A DNA stretch of 64,000 bases from Osedax fenrisi (lineage: Eukaryota > Annelida > Polychaeta > Sabellida > Siboglinidae). Below, in pieces: positions 34,430 to 46,735 of the stretch (position 1 is the first letter of the stretch; each line of letters opens with the position of its first letter). Under the pieces are notes generated by a model. That model did no database searches. It saw only the letters and a list, made by a program, of their open reading frames with translations, and had not been told where the DNA came from. The DNA lies in contig OZ025243.1 in assembly GCA_964019155.1 (NCBI GenBank), forward strand, positions 88,346,945-88,410,944, in the 5' to 3' direction. The position numbers were made by a program, and so were the translations under genes.

Positions 34430-36510
34430 GACACCGGTAAACTGAAAAGCAAGGAAACAATTTTGCTTCGATAATAAAAGAAGGATTTGCTAACCTATTA
34501 GACGATGAGATGACTCCTTATGAATTTTACATTAAATTCAAAAAAATCGTACATACAGCAGCTGAAAAAGAAATCGGACATAAACGACATAACGAAATCC
34601 CCGTTCTCTCAAGCGAGGTAAAAGACTTATGTGCACAACGAAGAAGCGCTAAAATAATGATGTTACAAAACCAGTTTAATGAAGAGTATACAAATAACTA
34701 TAGAGAATAAAATAAAAGAGTAAAAGCATAAGTAAAAAAACAAAAGAATAATAATTTAAGTGACAACATATTTGAAATAGAAGAAAATTTTAAAAAGAAT
34801 AACACACATAAACTATTCAAACAAGTTCGTGAACTAGAAGGAAAGAGATACATATCTATATGTGCTATGAAAGACTCCCAAAGTAATCTAAAGACGAAAA
34901 AGCAAGATGTATTGCATATCTGGAAAACTCACTTTAAGAAACACCTAAACACACAATTCAAACACGACGAAAATGCTCTGCAAGAATTTGGCTCAGTAGA
35001 TGTTAATAATGAAAACTTACCGCCAATAACTGAACAAGAAGTTAAGTACTCAATAAAACAGCTAGCCAACAGAAAGTCACCTGGGGTTGATGGAATAACT
35101 TATGAATTGATAAAAGCTGGAGGTGATATTATGACTAAAACATTAACAAACCTGTTTAATAAAATAATTGTGACAGAGAATCCACCAAATGACTTGTCTA
35201 AGATGATAATAACACCAATCCACAAAAAAAGGTGACAAACTGAACACCGCAAACTATAGAGCCATTGCACTATTACCAATACCAGGTAAAATATTCTGCA
35301 AAATATAGATGCTCGCACATAATTAAATCATCAATGAGTGACTCTTAATTCGGTTTTAGGCCTGGTAGAGGAACCACGGATGCAATATGTATTATAAGGC
35401 AGTTGATCGAGAAGAGCACCAAATACCAAAAGAGCACCAAATACCGCTCCATTTCCATTTTATTGACTTTAAAGCAACATTTGACACTATTTGGAGAGAG
35501 GCACTTTGGAAGATGCTGCTTAAGATAGGTATCCCAAATAAACTTGTCGAGATAATCAAAAATCTATATGATAAAACGGAATGCTCCATAATAGCTGGAG
35601 GAGAACTATCGGACTGGTTCCCAGTTAATATTGACGTGAGACAAGGCTGTATTTTGTCACCAAGTTTATTCAACATATTCCTGGAATATGTAATGAAGGA
35701 TGTTAAAAGTTTGAATCGTGACTTTCAATTAAACGAAAATATGTCTATTGATATCAGATACGCAGACGATACGACACTCATATCTGCTGTATTCGAAAAA
35801 CTGAAACTATCTACATTGGAACTTGAACAAGCTTGTCAAAAATGGGGTTTGAAGATAAATCCTCTTAAATGCGCAATAATGACACCAGATAGCAATGCTG
35901 AAATTGAAATCGACAACAACGTGGTTCCCAAAGTTTCCAAGTTCAACTTTCTGGGTAGTCTTGTTCCAGACTGCTCCTCAGATGTTCAACACCGAATATC
36001 AATGGCATCATAAGCTTTCGGTCGACTGAGAACGATATGGTCATCAAAAAACGTGTCAATACATCTTAAGACTAGACTCTACGGAGCACTCATTCTGCCG
36101 ATTGCCACATACGGTTCAGAGTCATGGACTACAAGACGAAAAGAAATAGAAGCTCTACTAGTGTTTGAAATGAAATGCCTTAGAGCTATACTCCGGATTA
36201 CTAGGTCTGACAGAATCAGAAACACCATGATACGAAAGAAACTAAACATAAGCGAGACGATAGAAGACATCGTTCTTAAAAGAAGACTTCACTGGTTTGG
36301 TCATGTTATCAGGAATATGTCAACACTAAATTCCAGTTACAAGCTAGATTTCAACAAAAAAGAGACCAAGAGGACGCCCGCCAAAAAGATGGTCTGATGG
36401 CATAACGGAACAGTGCGGTAGGACACTCTTAAATATAGAGAGACGAGCCAAACGACGAGATGCCTTCGGAAACTATGTATTCATGTGGAAAGCAAAGGGA
36501 CGATAATCCT
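34430..36510 (+). pseudogene. RTE-type reverse transcriptase
   Basis: Four frames cover it: 34510-34710 (linker), 34867-35235 (fingers, NRKSPGVDGITYELIKAGGD), 35387-36013 (palm, FIDFKATFDTIW with the first Asp, DVRQGCILSPSLFNIFLE, and RYADDTTLISA with the intact YADD) and 36053-36397 (TRLYGALILPIATYGSESWT, then RLHWFGHVIRNM). The tail GRPPKRWSDGI and NYVFMWKAKGR ends at about 36500. Frameshifts at about 35235-35260 and 36350 and a TAA at 36010-36012 separate the frames. The catalytic core is otherwise complete. A 14-bp unit GAGCACCAAATACC is duplicated at about 35414-35445. Antisense open frames over the same bases are shadows. Confidence 0.85.
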
Positions 36511-36687
36511 ACGCATTTAAATCAAGTAGTAAGTCATATAAATTGTAATAAGTTAAATTTTACTAAAGTATCAAATGACCAAATCCTTTTTTTGAACATA
36601 AATTCAGAATATGACTGTGTTTTATTCTTATACGATATATATTTTATTGCTCGATTTTGTAATTGTATTAAATATGTCTTATTGGAA

Positions 36688-37044
36688 TCAAACGTATTGC
36701 CCCAAATATGGTAACAATAAATGTGCCATAAAAAGCGATTTAAAAATTAAAACTAGTTTATATGTATTTAGATATTTTGAGATTTTTTTAATTATACCGA
36801 TTATTCGTGATAGTTTACTGGAAACAAAATTATGTTGTCGTTTCCAATACATTTTATTAACAATAAAGATTCCTAGAAATGGTATTGAATTTACTTGCTC
36901 AATAGTACTACCATTTATTTCAATATTGAATGTTCTGCCAGAATGTATATTATGTATATTATAAACCATAAAATTACATTTATATACATTGAGGGTTAAT
37001 TTATTAATAGCTAACCAAGAAGATATTGTTCTCGAAAACTTCAA
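36688..37044 (-). pseudogene. LINE RT thumb fragment, copy 2
   Basis: The same 118-codon Jockey/CR1-like RT fragment as at 28825-29181, with one residue difference (NVYKC here against NVNKC). It lies tail-to-tail with the RTE LINE. Because the same junction is present in both copies, the RTE insertion predates the duplication. Confidence 0.75.
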
Positions 37045-37135
37045 ATCTTTAAAAAAATATCAAGTTCTCGAGAACTTAAAATCTCAAATATTTATTTATG
37101 TTCTCGAGAACTACAAATCTTTTAATAATATTTTA
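37028..37135. repeat. Three 36-bp GTTCTCGAGAAC-headed units, copy 2
   Basis: Second occurrence of the array at 29165-29272. Unit starts are 37028, 37064 and 37100. Confidence 0.85.
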
Positions 37136-37369
37136 ACGAAGATTTATATGAGATATTAGTTAATTAATTGTTATTAATAATTAATAATATATAATTAATT
37201 ATTATTAATTAATAATAATAATTGATAAATAATTATTAATTACTTATTGAATACTTTACTATTCTAATAATCCTATATCTCGAGATATATCCACATATAT
37301 TTGATATGCTATAGCAAGATAAATATAAATATTATACTTATATAAAAATATAAATATGTTTAGCTCTTT

Positions 37370-38590
37370 TAAATATTTCTTATTGTATAATTATTTTTTA
37401 TCTTTGTAGCTTTACTTTGGTCTTTAGTTTTCTTTGATTTTTTATAGTTTAACATATTTATTATTTTTTTAGCTTTTTACATTTTTAAATATTTTATTGT
37501 TATATACATGATGATTTATTGGTATTGAGAGATTTATTTAATTGTATTGTATTGATTTTTATGAGACAGAACACGAATTAACATATAGAATTTTAAAATA
37601 TTTATTTATATTTATTAATTTTTGTATTAATTCTCTCATTACCAAGAGAAGGTTTTTTAAATTGTTTGTGTAGATAAATATAGTATATGAATTACTAAAT
37701 TACTAAATAATTAATCAAGTATACAGTATCATTGATAACATTATTCTATTTGAAATATGTTATAATATAGGTAGTATAATCAAAATAGATAATCATATTA
37801 ATATTATATATTTTATTGGATATTTTAAATAATTTAAAGAAACTTAAGTTGTAGTAATTACTTTATAATTATGTTACATAAAATCACATTAACATCTGCA
37901 TAAATATGAATTCTTGTTGTTAGAGTGCCGTGCTATTTTGTATATTTTTCATATTTAGTAGTATACATTTTCAAATACGCATTTCTATATGAAATATTGA
38001 TTTCTTAACATTACAAGTTATATTTATTTTAAAGATAATAAAATACTGTTTAAGAATATCTAATAATTTTTAAATTTAATTGAATATCCAATGATAGATA
38101 TTACAATAATGTTGTATTTTTTAAAATAAAAATAAATAAATTACAATATATATTTTATAATTATTAGTAGTTTATTTAAATACTTAATACTATTGAATAA
38201 GTAAACTTTTATAAAACAATCATATTTAATAAGATATAGAAATTATATTACTTAATGATAATCTCTTTAAAATATTATATTATATAAAATATTCAATAAG
38301 TTATACCTATTATAAAATCGTATCATTTCTTAAAAAAAATAAATTACTAAAATTAGTGGAATAATATTTACATAATCTATATAATTATTATTGTATATGG
38401 TTATATACTTAATATGGTATGTTCAATGGAATTATTTAATTAAATATTCTAATTTTTATTCTTTTTTTCTGAAATAAACTATTTTACTACTATAACATAT
38501 GTATCATAATTGATTGAACAATAAAAAACATTATCAATTTAAATTTAGAATATAAGATGTTATTACATACACAATTATAATAGGATATGG
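37370..38590. other. AT-rich spacer
   Basis: ACATGATGATTTATTGGTAT at 37507 recurs with one change just after MITE-2 (about 33314). Otherwise nothing is supported. Confidence 0.65.
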
Positions 38591-38592
38591 AA

Positions 38593-38596
<4 letters not shown>

Positions 38597-38662
<66 letters not shown>
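38597..38662. repeat. (TA)n microsatellite
   Basis: About 33 TA units. Confidence 0.9.
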
Positions 38663-38665
<3 letters not shown>

Positions 38666-38699
38666 AAAAAAAGAGTATTTAATAGACGGAAGAGTATAA

Positions 38700-38965
38700 T
38701 ATAGAAGATGGTTTTACAATTTACACAAAACAATTATGTAGCATAGGTATCCAGAAAACGCATGTGCTTATAGGTATGATTTTGTTAACACCCCTTTTTG
38801 GTGGTCGGTTTTGCATGCACGATCTCGACACGAAAGACGACTCTTTAGAAAATCATGGCACATATTTATACGACAGGCGACCTCTTTAGCAGCTTGACAT
38901 GACAGTAATCCCTTGATGTTGTGGCATTTCTTCTATCCATCCATGAGGAAGGTATCGTTCCTAAT
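38700..38965 (-). other. GC-richer island, possible decayed exon
   Basis: A roughly 265-bp block stands out from its AT-rich surroundings. On the minus strand it gives RYLPHGWIEEMPQHQGITV and, after a stop, less clear peptides. The LPxGWIE start resembles WW-type or DGCR8/Pasha-type N-terminal motifs, but the match is too short to name a gene. A different minus frame is open for about 54 codons and Cys-rich. Unresolved. Confidence 0.25.
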
Positions 38966-38969
38966 ATGA

Positions 38970-40460
38970 AATTATATAGATTTTAAAAAGTAGATAAGCT
39001 TCTCTAAAACTGTTTCTAGTTATTTCAGAAAGGTTTTAAGCATGGGTAAACATTTATAAATAAAGAGTATACACTTAAATTGTCTAATATTGATGTCTAA
39101 CATTGTATTATTAATATTATATTACTTATAGATATATAGAAATTATCATTGCGATCATTATTTGAACATTTATGTAAACAATATAAAAATTAGAAATACT
39201 TGTTTACATATATATTTTTTTTTCTATGATATATCACATTAGAATAGTGTATGTACATACAGTATGTATTATACTCAATTACATAATGTATATGAATGTA
39301 TTCAGTTTATATTTATAGACTAATTAGTAATTATAATGTGTCATATATGCATGCATTGATATGGTAACTTTTGAAGGCATGATTTATTTACAAAGTACCA
39401 AACACATGGCTCAAACTTTTTGGAAACATTTACAATTCCAAAATATTAACAGTTAAAAATAATGTAATTAATAAGTTATACATACAATTACTATTATACA
39501 TTATCTATACATATGATGGATTATGGTCACAATTTTCGCTATTTAAAAAATTTGAAATAATGATTGTATAAATGTATATATGAATGGCATACATGCACAG
39601 TATTATAGTATGTTATTATATATTTAATATAATATATTATTATACGATTAATCGTGTATCATACTTGTATATCCATACTAATTTTTAAAATTAGTATTTA
39701 TACTAAATTTATACAAATAGTACACGTTATTTTAATTTAAACAATATTTACGACACATTCTCGTGATTGAGATATCTATATATAATATATTATATATTTA
39801 TGTAGAGTTACATTATCATAAAATCTCTAATTAGAATAATATAACAATTTTGTCGGCATTCAAATTGCGAAGCTTTTGATCATGTAACCACATTTTATAT
39901 ACACATACATTATTAAAAAGTATGCTACTAACGTTAAGATTTCAGTGATATCTCATCATATTCTTATTTCTCTTCCTAATCTTCTTCTTCATCTATCTAC
40001 TTTTTCTGGTATAATTATTATGTCATGTATTTGATTGAAAATAATATATACAATTTTAAATTTTAATTTCATTTTTAATTATAATAAATTAAAACTTTAA
40101 TTTCTATAAATTTATACTTAAATAAATTAATTTTATTATGTCATGTTAATTTACATTTTAATGTTATATTTTATTACATTTATTAAATTATAATATACTT
40201 TCATAAGCTAGTAAATCTCTTCTCAACTTTCAAAATTCATCTAGGATAGTATACTAAATAATAGATTGTGTTGATTAGCAACAAACTATATATTAGATTT
40301 TATATTATTTTGTTATATATAATATTAATATTATGTTTTAATTTAGTTTATGGATAATATACATAATTATAGATTATTTATTTCTATGTTATATATAATC
40401 AAAAATTAATTATTTAATTTACAAGTACTATAATTATGAATATATACAATTTTAGATGAG
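38970..40460. other. AT-rich spacer
   Basis: No gene or structured repeat supported. Confidence 0.7.
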
Positions 40461-40464
40461 TACA

Positions 40465-40845
40465 GTCTGAAATGGCGACAATATTTAAAATAATACACAT
40501 AATATTTTATGTATATAGAAGTTTTATATAGTTTCAGAAATACTATTTTATTCTAAGTAGAAGCAATATATTATTTATATATTAATATAACACAACGATA
40601 TGTAAATTATTAGAGTAGTGGTCCTAATACGTTATTTTCCTAAAAATTCATTTTCGAAAATATTATAAATATTAAGTTTGAAATTACTTAATTACAATGC
40701 GAATATCGTAAGTACTTAGGAGTTGTATATATGTTCTGAAAACTATTTAATTACAATTAGAAGCTACTATAATATGTATATAACAATATTATTATATATT
40801 ATATTAAATATAACACTTTATATAAATATTGTCGCCGTTTCAGAC
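40465..40845. mobile_element. MITE-3 with GTCTGAAAYGGCGACAATATT TIRs
   Basis: The left GTCTGAAATGGCGACAATAT and the inverted right GTCTGAAACGGCGACAATAT match at 19 of the first 20 positions and continue for about 3 bp. The left flank reads TACA. A Tc1/mariner-like TA-CAGT end is possible, but the right flank (AGACCCC) does not mirror it. The 381-bp interior is AT-rich and non-coding. A plus open frame that crosses the right end (40723-40974) is not a gene. Confidence 0.75.
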
Positions 40846-40849
40846 AGAC

Positions 40850-42350
40850 CCCCAATTTTATATCATTTTAAATTTATAAAAATATTTATTTCTATTGTAA
40901 ATTTATATATAAATAGTTTCACTAATATAACTATATCATTATTTATACTGTATAACTTATACAATATATTTTAATTAAAATATTATAATAACGTTATCTT
41001 GTTGAATTCCGTCACTTGTGAGACATAATCATTTTCTGAATCCATAGCGCAATACTAATTTAAAATATGTTTACATTAGAAACAACTTGTCAACAACTTG
41101 TCAATATATTTATTTGTATATTTGATTTTAATTTAAATATTACATATCATAAAATATATGTATCATAAGATATAAAATTGTATGTTAATACATACTATCA
41201 TATGTCAAATGATTAATTATAATAAGTTAATTAATAATTTAGATATAATACTTAAAGCATAATGTACAGCTATATATAATTATAAAAATAAAATTGATAA
41301 ATAAAAATAAACAATTTATTTTACAAAATATATTATTAATATCTAAAATGATTAAAAATATGTATTTAGAATACAATAATAATTAGAATACTAACAGAAT
41401 ACGCTATTGCCGGAGTATTACAATCAGATTCAACATCGTTAATATCGTTATAAATCCATAAGTTAAATTAAATTTTAATTTTAGAATTCATAATAAATAA
41501 TTTAAAAATTGACGATGTTTACAGGATAATAATAATATCTAAAAGACCGAATTACAATAAATCATAACCGTTTTACATGTAGGAAATATTAGTGCATATC
41601 ACTACGCGATTATTTTTGCATAAACTCGTAAAAGTATTATAAAATAATATGAAAAATTGATAATTATATAGTAAAAATAAGTATACTATATAATATAAAT
41701 ATTTCTTTTATGAATTATTTTGTATTGATTTATTAAGATCGATTAAAGATGTTTTATTAAAGTATTGGAACTATTTTTTGTAAGTGTATTCACAAAGCAG
41801 TGGTTTAACGGAATGTTTTGTTTCTAAGGTAATCAAAATTACAATTTGAAGTTTAAATTAACTACGATACTTTTTAATTATATAATAAGACATAATATAA
41901 TTAATTATTTATTATTTATTAATAATTAATTATGAAAAGTGTCAATAAAGTGTATTTATTTACAAAAGTAGAATAGGATGCTCTTAAAGTATCTTATTTA
42001 TTGTGTAAAGCATTTTAATCTATACAATTATCACATAAATATAATATTTTTCTTTAATATTAAAAATACGTAACTATGATATTATAAGTTAAGTATTTGT
42101 CGTGTTGTCTTACGTCTCCAGCGAAATTCCCACTACGCTGTCCAGCGCCTCCAGCGCTTAATCTGTTCTCACCCGAAATTATCCGAAATTACCCGAAATG
42201 ATAACCGAACTGAGCCTATATTTAAAATAAAGATTTGAAAACATAAAATCTTTCCAAATACCCAAAATTAAAGATATGAACTGACCCAAAAAAAATATGT
42301 GAGATTTAATATTTAAGATTTTAAATTTTACAGAATTAATATATATATAG

Positions 42351-42384
<34 letters not shown>

Positions 42385-42595
42385 CTAAAAAAAAGAGCAA
42401 TAAAATGTATTAGTAGCATAATAATCATTCTATGTATAAACATTTATATAATATTTCTAATTTATTAAATTTGACGATATTTAAAAAATGAATAGTTAAA
42501 ATTCATGTTTCGATTAATGTTTTACCTAATAACTTACAAGTATTATAATAATATAAAATATATATATAAACTAAATATTATAATTAAATCTGTTT
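40850..42595. other. AT-rich spacer with one GC-richer patch
   Basis: 42105-42215 is GC-richer, with CTCCAGCG repeated three times and (A/C)CCGAAATTA three times. No product recognised. TA array at about 42339-42382. Confidence 0.6.
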
Positions 42596-42599
42596 CGTA

Positions 42600-42993
42600 G
42601 TATACAAGTAAGAACTGACCGAAAATAATATTTTTTTTATCAAATACAGGTCCAATGCTGTGGTACAGATTACCACAAAAATAAGAAACACTACTAAAAT
42701 GAATAATTTTAAAACAATTTTTGAATCATTTATTATATCAAAAGTGTAAAATAATTATGTAAAATATAAACAATAGACAAAAATCAGAACACTCATATCC
42801 ACCACAAATATAACACTGATTAAGATTGGAGGTATCGGGTTAAAGTTTGAATAACCCATATGAGGTATATTAGGCTCCCTTTGTTTTCATTTGTGTAGGT
42901 TAAAAATTATATAATTATTTATTTTAAATAAATGATAAGAATGATTATGGGTTTTTTTTAAATTGTATTATGTTACCTTATTATAGATAGTAC

Positions 42994-43057
<64 letters not shown>

Positions 43058-43527
43058 TATAAAGGTATACCTTAATTACATATTAAATCTTATTTAAATT
43101 TTATTTAATATTCTATCAGGTTTATTGTCTATACAGGAAGTCTAAATATTTAAAATAAGATATTTTCTAGTAATTTGTATTGATTATTTGTGTGTCCGGT
43201 ATTGTTCGTGTCGGAGACTGGGAGGCAATTGTTGCGAGTACTCTTGTAAGTACTTTAAGGCATTGGATATAAAACCTAAAATCCTCAAAGTTGATACAAC
43301 TCTATCGACTTTCATTTGCAATTAGTATAAAGTATTCGAAATAGATTTATTTATGGCTATTTTTATTACTGATATCATGGATGGAAATTGTTTAATCAAA
43401 AATTGTATTTAATATTATTTTAATTTTATATCTGATTTTATCCACAATTACATTTGGTGATTTAATAATCTATGATAATTCATTCATTCAGGCTAATGCA
43501 TAAACTCTAATTATTATTATTATTATA

Positions 43528-43530
<3 letters not shown>
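42600..43530 (+). mobile_element. LINE C-terminus and 3' UTR (repeat family A, long copy)
   Basis: GPMLWYRLPQK and then KMNNFKTIFESFIISKV, stopping at about 42749, resemble the CR1-type RT C-terminus. The 3' UTR follows. 42885-43260 matches 26108-26460 and 43255-43525 matches 30840-31120, so this copy joins the two partial copies. It ends in ATT units at about 43508-43527. A TA array (42998-43055) expanded inside the UTR. Confidence 0.65.

Positions 43531-43531
<1 letters not shown>

Positions 43532-43566
<35 letters not shown>
43532..43566. repeat. (TA)n microsatellite
   Basis: About 17 TA units after the ATT tail. Confidence 0.85.
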
Positions 43567-43569
<3 letters not shown>

Positions 43570-43572
<3 letters not shown>

Positions 43573-43858
43573 TATTAGCTATAGTTAATTAAATATTTAT
43601 AATTTGTATTGTTTTTATTATTTTAGAAATAGTATGATTACCTATTTAATATATAATATTTATTATTATTTTCAATATAACCTTTGTATTTAATAGGTTG
43701 TAGAGCCTATTAGCCTAAGTTTGGTGTTGCTTTCATTTACAAATTCAAAAGGAACCCTAAAAACTGGGGAAATATGCAATATGGGTTATAGTAGAGATCC
43801 ATGTTTTACTGGCTTTTATATTTGTATATTTTCAAGTAATGGGTTATTAAATAATACT

Positions 43859-43896
<38 letters not shown>

Positions 43897-44340
43897 TTAT
43901 TTATATTTATGCAGCAGTATTTGTATTATTATTATTCACAATACTATATATTCACCTGATTCTACACGCAGTAGTGATCCCCTAATGATAACTATGAATG
44001 TAACCCACTCAGGTTACTCAACTCAATTAATACATTTCATAATATTCATTATGAAAATCATAATGTCTATTCTTCAACTAAATGCTTAACACTTTATTAA
44101 CGAAATATAGGAACACTGATATTATATTTAAGGCTTTCTATATTAGTAGAATATAGTTGAATACTTATAATGTATAGTTAATGAGTGAATACCATTAAGT
44201 ACCACGGTGATTACGGTTAACAAACATAATGATAGTGGTGCAGTTGCAATTTTCTAACAAAATAATTAAGGAAAATAAAATATAAAATTTATCTTAAAGT
44301 GATTACTTTGTTTACTATATATATATATATATATATATAT
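43570..44340. other. Spacer with TA arrays
   Basis: TA arrays lie at 43861-43895 and 44316-44341. A 122-codon plus frame (43721-44089) spans one of them and shows no family motif, so it is not called. Confidence 0.6.
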
Positions 44341-44344
44341 AGAT

Positions 44345-44690
44345 GATATAGAGTGATTCATGATAGTTATAATCAATTAGCGAGTGTGCCTAGATTGCGA
44401 ACGTATATTGCAGTTAAACCACGATCAGGCATTATATAAATACACTGCCGCTATGTACACTATCGGAAGTGCACTGAAGTGGAACGTGACCGCTGACATA
44501 TCATGAAAGCGAATCGTTAACTTATAAATGTAGTAGTGTTGTATCATCTGTACTCAGGCTATCTAAGATAAGTATGTATTATAACTTTCTTAATACAATA
44601 CGACGAACCCATATACACGGTTATTGCTTGAATAAAAGTATTAAAACTGAAACACAGTTGTTATTTTATCTGTTGATTCATTGTACCACA
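44345..44690 (+). mobile_element. Candidate solo LTR
   Basis: A GC-richer non-coding block has a TATA-like TTATATAAATACACTGCCGC (about 44433), then CTTGAATAAAAGTATT as a possible poly(A) signal (about 44626). It ends TTGTACCACA, immediately followed by TGGTCAAGGCGATAG, which could be a primer-binding site. The order promoter, poly(A) signal, CA end fits an LTR. No second copy is seen in the window. Confidence 0.35.
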
Positions 44691-44699
44691 TGGTCAAGG

Positions 44700-45043
44700 C
44701 GATAGTACAACATATAAATATATATATAATACAATTTAAGTTTAATTATACACTATGCATATACGTTGTTTTCATTTATATTATACCTATAGGTGTATTA
44801 TAAGAAATATGTGTGTTTGCTTTTGTTAAAATATCGTTAATAAATAAATCCGTACCCTTGCATTTTTTATTCTTTAATAAAGAAATTGTATCTGATGCAT
44901 TTTTAAATCCTATATTATATTAATTTATTTGTTTAATAGTAATGTCACAGCTATTATTATTTAATATATTATCAGATGTTTCTATATTATATCTTTTGTA
45001 TCTGATGATATATATAACTTATTTTTTATTATATCATAAAAAG

Positions 45044-45076
<33 letters not shown>

Positions 45077-45930
45077 TTATCGTATTCGATTGCAAATATT
45101 TAGTCATATAAATTAGCAATTACATAATCATATTTTATAATGTTTGTTATAAAAACATATATGTATTTTTAGATTGTATTATATACATATACTCCTAATA
45201 AATATATTTCTATATATATATATTTTTTATTTAGTTAAAACCTGTTTCCAATATTCAAAGCATTGAAACACCTATAAAATGTATAATTAATATCCACTAT
45301 CTATTACATGTAAATTGCATGTATTGCGTGTCATTTATACTGAATTAAATATCTGCTTAATGTAAACTTTTAATATTATTATATTTAATATTATTTATTC
45401 CTTATATAGCAATGAAAATGACTGTGACATGTATAAACAGAATACGATTCATACTTTATCTGATAGCTTTGAAATTGAGAAAGGAACATTTAGTATTGAT
45501 ATAAAGGAATATAAGGTTGAATTGTAAATTTTAAATATATTAAACTAAAATCCAAAACAAAACATATACATAAACTCAAATAAATGGACTATGAATAGAA
45601 TATATATTATTATTCTAACATATATTATTTACTATGGCACCATCCTTAAATATGTGTATTTGGATATTTCCGACTATCTCCACCTATCTTAAGTATAACT
45701 AAATATGTTAAATATAAATTATATTCCATTATACATATAGTATATAGGTAGTAGAATATTGTTTGGGAATATTTAATAAAAACAATGCAAATATATTAAT
45801 GTATATTCATTATTATAATATATTGGAATATGTGATAACATTATATTTCTTTTGAAATACATATAAACATAAGTTAAATTATGCATTAGGATACACTTAA
45901 ATAATAATTATTAATTAATATATATATATA
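44700..45930. other. AT-rich spacer
   Basis: TA array at about 45048-45071. No supported gene. Confidence 0.7.
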
Positions 45931-45932
45931 TA

Positions 45933-46402
45933 TGTAGCAGACTAGCGTCTTATATATGGTTATATAGTTGTTTTTAAGTTTATATTATATATTTTAGTAA
46001 TAATTATAAATGTTAATTTCATCTAGTGATTTTTGTGTTTTTAGTTAATGTTATTTAGGTTATTATATATTTGTAATTGGTTATATTTTTGTATAAATTG
46101 TATGTAATAATTAAAAGTAGAAATGTTGATTTTATATATATATATTGATTTTGGTGTTTTTTATTTAGTGTTATTTAGTGTATATAATTGGTTGGACTGT
46201 CGCGTAGAAATAATATAATCTAAATTATATTAGATTTAATAATATTATTTCAGTTTTAATTATACCTTTACACGTAGAGATTTAATGTATGGTTTTTTTG
46301 TTGATGATTTATAAATAAAATGTAAAGAGTAAATACAACGCTCCTCTATCAGTTTGAGTGGTGTTATATTTCAAACATTTATTTCGGCCACTTATCATTA
46401 CA
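45933..46402 (+). repeat. 5' LTR
   Basis: Starts TGTAGCAGACTAGCGTCTTA and ends near GGCCACTTATCATTACA. Contains AATAAAATG (about 46315) as a possible poly(A) signal. Confidence 0.8.
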
Positions 46403-46735
46403 TTTGGTGACATCGGCGGTTTCACAGTATTTTAAAAAAATAGCACATTTTACTTTACATTTATTCAATATTCATTTTAAAAAAACCATACACTACGGAT
46501 GGAGTTTACGGAGAACTAGCGGTGCTGATTGACTACTGAGAGCTGATTGAATGCAGACTGAACTGTAAAGAGGACTGGAAGTCACCGATTATTGTCGTCG
46601 TATTATTATCAGAATGGGTTCGTTACAAATTTCCGCGTTTAAATTATTTTTTTTACTTTTGATTACAATAATTCAGATTATATTTATTACTACGCTATGG
46701 TAATCATTAATTATAGTATACTATATGTTATGTAA
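46403..46735 (+). other. LTR-element leader and primer-binding region
   Basis: Non-coding, with TTTGGTGACATCGGCGG directly after the LTR. A GC-richer stretch lies at 46490-46630. In-frame stops immediately precede the gag frame. Confidence 0.5.

Larger units (their letters stand above)
33685..36510 (+). mobile_element. RTE-type LINE (EN and RT), nearly full coding span
   Basis: A plus-strand EN followed by RT in the expected order, ending with the RTE C-terminal motif at about 36500. The N-terminal start of the EN is missing, so it is 5'-truncated. It is closer to coding than the minus-strand RTE relic at 2345-4690. The 3' end runs into a minus-strand RT fragment, and both are part of a duplicated segment. 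Confidence 0.8.
36468..37367. repeat. Duplicated segment, copy 2
   Basis: Nearly identical to 28605-29504. Here it is preceded by the uninterrupted RTE RT, so this arrangement looks ancestral and copy 1 derived by an internal deletion of about 930 bp. Confidence 0.9.

Noticed and set aside
35100..36270. Minus-strand frames at 35100-35318, 35392-35676 and 36079-36270
   Set aside because: Shadows of the plus-strand RTE reverse transcriptase.
35529..36467. Interpreting the missing 930 bp in the duplication copy as a spliced intron
   Set aside because: There is a GT near 35529, but no AG directly before the resumption at 36468, and the GT bases are retained in the deleted copy. A DNA deletion fits better.
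40723..40974. 83-codon plus frame
   Set aside because: It crosses the right TIR of MITE-3 and has an Ile/Tyr/Asn-rich noise composition.
43721..44089. 122-codon plus frame
   Set aside because: Interrupted by poly-Ile/Tyr from a TA array. The flanking peptides gave no family recognition.
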